Origin: Glandiceps talaboti
Taxonomy: Eukaryota; Hemichordata; Enteropneusta; Spengelidae
Direction of reading: 5' to 3'
Length of the DNA stretch: 23,500 bases
Assembly: GCF_964340395.1 (NCBI RefSeq)
Contig: NC_135571.1
Span: 1,738,111-1,761,610, forward strand
Position numbers and translations under genes: made by a program. The notes below the pieces were generated by a model that worked only from the letters and a program-made list of their open reading frames with translations, had not been told where the DNA came from and did not search any database. Shown one piece after another: positions 19,816 to 23,500 of this stretch (position 1 is the stretch's first letter; every line of letters begins with the position of its first letter).

Positions 19816-22800
19816 AAGGTCACCTGTAGAGGGCAGTATACATCGCCAAAAGTCGATTTCTTCACAAAGGTCAAAAAAGCCGAAATTGGGGCCGTTTGGA
19901 CTGCAAAAACGCATTATTGCGTAATAGTTGAAAGATGCGACTTTTCTTCTTTTAATCGATAATAGCGTGTCCACGGCCAAACCAAATCATCTCTTTTACG
20001 TTTCATAATATCAAACATGTAATTTAGAGTGGTTTTTGAAAAATTAAAATCAATATTTCTGAAAACATTAATAAAAAAATTAATAAAAACTGCCATACTT
20101 TGGTTATAAACTGAAATTCAAGATTTCTTACCACTCGCAACACATTAATTTATGCATTAATAATGATAGGTCACCTGTAGAGGGCAGTATACATCGCCAA
20201 AAGTCGATTTCTTCACAAAGTTCAAAAAAGCCGAAATTGGGGCCGTTTGGACTGCAAAAACGCATTATTGCGTAATAGTTGAAAAATGCGACTTTTCTTC
20301 TTTTAATCGATAATAGCGTGTCCACGGCCAAACCAAATCATCTATTTTACGTTTCATAATATCAAACATGTAATTTAGAGTGGTTTTTGAAAAATTAAAA
20401 TCAATATTTCTGAAAACATTAATAAAAAAATTAATAAAAACTGCCATACTTTGGTTATAAACTGAAATTGAGGATTTCTTACCACTCGCAACACTTTAAT
20501 TTATGCATTAATAATGATAGGTCACCTGTAGAGGGCAGTATACATCGCCAAAAGTCGATTTCTTCACAAAGGTCAAAAAAGCCGAAATTGGGGCCGTTTG
20601 GACTGCAAAAACGCATTATTGCGTAATAGTTGAAAAATGCGACTTTTCTTCTTTTAATCGATAATAGCGTGTCCACGGCCAAACCAAATCATCTCTTTTA
20701 CGTTTCATAATATCAAACATGTAATTTAGAGTGGTTTTTGAAAAATTAAAATCAATATTTCTGAAAACATTAATAAAAAAATTAATAAAAACTGCCATAC
20801 TTTGGTTATAAACTGAAATTCAAGATTTCTTACCACTCGCAACACATTAATTTATGCATTAATAATGATAGGTCACCTGTAGAGGGCAGTATACATCGCC
20901 AAAAGTCGATTTCTTCACAAAGTTCAAAAAAAGCCGAAATTGGGGCCGTTTGGACTGCAAAAACGCATTATTGCGTAATAGTTGAAAAATGCGACTTTTC
21001 TTCTTTTAATCGATAATAGCGTGTCCACGGCCAAACCAAATCATCTCTTTTACGTTTCATAATATCAAACATGTAATTTAGAGTGGTTTTTGAAAAATTA
21101 AAATCAATATTTCTGAAAACATTAATAAAAAAATTAATAAAAACTGCCATACTTTGGTTATAAACTGAAATTCAAGATTTCTTACCACTCGCAACACATT
21201 AATTTATGCATTAATAATGATAGGTCACCTGTAGAGGGCAGTATACATCGCCAAAAGTCGATTTCTTCACAAAGTTCAAAAAAGCCGAAATTGGGGCCGT
21301 TTGGACTGCAAAAACGCATTATTGCGTAATAGTTGAAAAATGCGACTTTTCTTCTTTTAATCGATAATAGCGTGTCCACGGCCAAACCAAATCATCTATT
21401 TTACGTTTCATAATATCAAACATGTAATTTAGAGTGGTTTTTGAAAAATTAAAATCAATATTTCTGAAAACATTAATAAAAAAATTAATAAAAACTGCCA
21501 TACTTTGGTTATAAACTGAAATTGAGGATTTCTTACCACTCGCAACACTTTAATTTATGCATTAATAATGATAGGTCACCTGTAGAGGGCAGTATACATC
21601 GCCAAAAGTCGATTTCTTCACAAAGGTCAAAAAAGCCGAAATTGGGGCCGTTTGGACTGCAAAAACGCATTATTGCGTAATAGTTGAAAAATGCGACTTT
21701 TCTTCTTTTAATCGATAATAGCGTGTCCACGGCCAAACCAAATCATCTCTTTTACGTTTCATAATATCAAACATGTAATTTAGAGTGGTTTTTGAAAAAT
21801 TAAAATCAATATTTCTGAAAACATTAATAAAAAAATTAATAAAAACTGCCATACTTTGGTTATAAACTGAAATTCAAGATTTCTTACCACTCGCAACACA
21901 TTAATTTATGCATTAATAATGATAGGTCACCTGTAGAGGGCAGTATACATCGCCAAAAGTCGATTTCTTCACAAAGTTCAAAAAAGCCGAAATTGGGGCC
22001 GTTTGGACTGCAAAAACGCATTATTGCGTAATAGTTGAAAAATGCGACTTTTCTTCTTTTAATCGATAATAGCGTGTCCACGGCCAAACCAAATCATCTC
22101 TTTTACGTTTCATAATATCAAACATGTAATTTAGAGTGGTTTTTGAAAAATTAAAATCAATATTTCTGAAAACATTAATAAAAAAATTAATAAAAACTGC
22201 CATACTTTGGTTATAAACTGAAATTGAGGATTTCTTACCACTCGCAACACATTAATTTATGCATTAATAATGATAGGTCACCTGTAGAGGGCAGTATACA
22301 TCGCCAAAAGTCGCCAAAAGTCGATTTCTTCACAAAGTTCAAAAAAGCCGAAATTGGGGCCGTTTGGACTGCAAAAACGCATTATTGCGTAATAGTTGAA
22401 AAATGCGACTTTTCTTCTTTTAATCGATAATAGCGTGTCCACGGCCAAACCAAATCATCTCTTTTACGTTTCATAATATCAAACATGTAATTTAGAGTGG
22501 TTTTTGAAAAATTAAAATCAATATTTCTGAAAACATTAATAAAAAAATTAATAAAAACTGCCATACTTTGGTTATAAACTGAAATTCAAGATTTCTTACC
22601 ACTCGCAACACATTAATTTATGCATTAATAATGATAGGTCACCTGTAGAGGGCAGTATACATCGCCAAAAGTCGATTTCTTCACAAAGTTCAAAAAAGCC
22701 GAAATTGGGGCCGTTTGGACTGCAAAAACGCATTATTGCGTAATAGTTGAAAAATGCGACTTTTCTTCTTTTAATCGATAATAGCGTGTCCACGGCCAAA

Positions 22801-23500
22801 CCAAATCATCTATTTTACGTTTCATAATATCAAACATGTAATTTAGAGTGGTTTTTGAAAAATTAAAATCAATATTTCTGAAAACATTAATAAAAAAATT
22901 AATAAAAACTGCCATACTTTGGTTATAAACTGAAATTGAGGATTTCTTACCACTCGCAACACATTAATTTATGCATTAATAATGATAGGTCACCTGTAGA
23001 GGGCAGTATACATCGCCAAAAGTCGCCAAAAGTCGATTTCTTCACAAAGTTCAAAAAAGTCGAAATTGGGGCCGTTTGGACTGCAAAAACGCATTATTGC
23101 GTAATAGTTGAAAAATGCGACTTTTCTTCTTTTAATCGATAATAGCGTGTCCACGGCCAAACCAAATCATCTATTTTACGTTTCATAATATCAAACATGT
23201 AATTTAGAGTGGTTTTTGAAAAATTAAAATCAATATTTCTGAAAACATTAATAAAAAAATTAATAAAAACTGCCATACTTTGGTTATAAACTGAAATTCA
23301 AGATTTCTTACCACTCGCAACACATTAATTTATGCATTAATAATGATAGGTCACCTGTAGAGGGCAGTATACATCGCCAAAAGTCGATTTCTTCACAAAG
23401 TTCAAAAAAGCCGAAATTGGGGCCGTTTGGACTGCAAAAACGCATTATTGCGTAATAGTTGAAAAATGCGACTTTTCTTCTTTTAATCGATAATAGCGTG
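19816..23500. repeat. 351-bp satellite array, continues past the window
   Basis: About 10.5 head-to-tail monomers begin near 19818, 20168, 20519, 20870, 21222, 21573, 21924, 22275, 22636, 22987 and 23348. The unit is 351 bp, with one 352-bp copy and two 361-bp copies that carry an extra TCGCCAAAAG (22311-22320 and 23023-23032). Landmarks in each: CACCTGTAGAGGGCAGTATA, an A/T-rich ATTAATAAAAAAATTAATAA block, and ATTTATGCATTAATAATGAT at the end. Diagnostic bases (AAGGTC/AAGTTC, ATCTCTT/ATCTATT, TTCAAG/TTGAGG, CACATT/CACTTT) show that units at 20168 and 20519 match those at 21222 and 21573, so a three-monomer unit of 1054 bp was also copied. The conserved 60-68-codon frames repeat with the monomer and are not taken as genes. 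Confidence 0.98.

Noticed and set aside
19777-23276. Families of identical 60-, 67- and 68-codon frames
   Set aside because: They repeat because the 351-bp monomer repeats; frames overlap on both strands, and differences between copies do not favour silent positions as far as I can see.

Overview
The window looks like nuclear DNA from an animal, most likely a marine invertebrate; I cannot name the species. The reasons are spliced genes with GT-AG introns, decayed CR1/L2/Jockey-type LINEs, a hAT-type MITE, very long microsatellites, and two tandem satellite arrays covering roughly 40% of the window. I see nothing prokaryotic: no operons, no CRISPR array and no recognisable tRNA or rRNA.

Layout. 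(1) 1-2340, minus strand: one well-supported gene, a two-exon type II membrane sulfotransferase of 389 residues. Exon 1 (2204-2340) carries the start codon and the membrane anchor. Exon 2 (580-1612) carries the whole catalytic domain. They are separated by a 591-bp intron holding a GTG/GAT microsatellite. (2) 2731-3148, plus: a candidate exon with a SAM-like helical domain. (3) 3140 to about 6595: a broken LINE (A, minus) interrupted by a second, 5'-truncated LINE (B, 3785-4680, minus), with a perfect 8-bp target-site duplication. (4) 6581-8800: two unidentified candidate exons (6581-6877 plus; 7369-7512 minus), a third LINE fragment (C, minus) and a CpG-rich patch. (5) 9323-9476: a TA microsatellite ending in a palindrome. 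(6) 9740-15707: a 74-bp satellite of about 80 monomers with a clear higher-order repeat of 1193 bp. (7) 15842-15994, plus: a probable terminal coding exon of an unidentified gene, then a 3' region with a large hairpin around a poly(A) signal, a dispersed 38-bp module in direct and inverted copies, and a 154-bp hAT MITE with a perfect 8-bp target-site duplication. (8) 18330-19738: tetranucleotide and CA microsatellites and one weak candidate exon. (9) About 19816 to the window end: a 351-bp satellite, about 10.5 copies, each carrying a close match to the CTCF core motif.

How the parts relate. The sulfotransferase is the only gene whose role can be proposed: modification of glycans in the Golgi lumen. 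The plus-strand candidate exons (2731, 6581, 15842, 18880) may belong to one or more host genes whose introns have filled with LINEs and satellites, but the reading phases I could test do not join them, so they are listed separately. The most notable material is the organised repeat DNA: nested LINEs with a visible target-site duplication, two satellites with higher-order structure, a CTCF-like site repeated every 351 bp, and an intact MITE.
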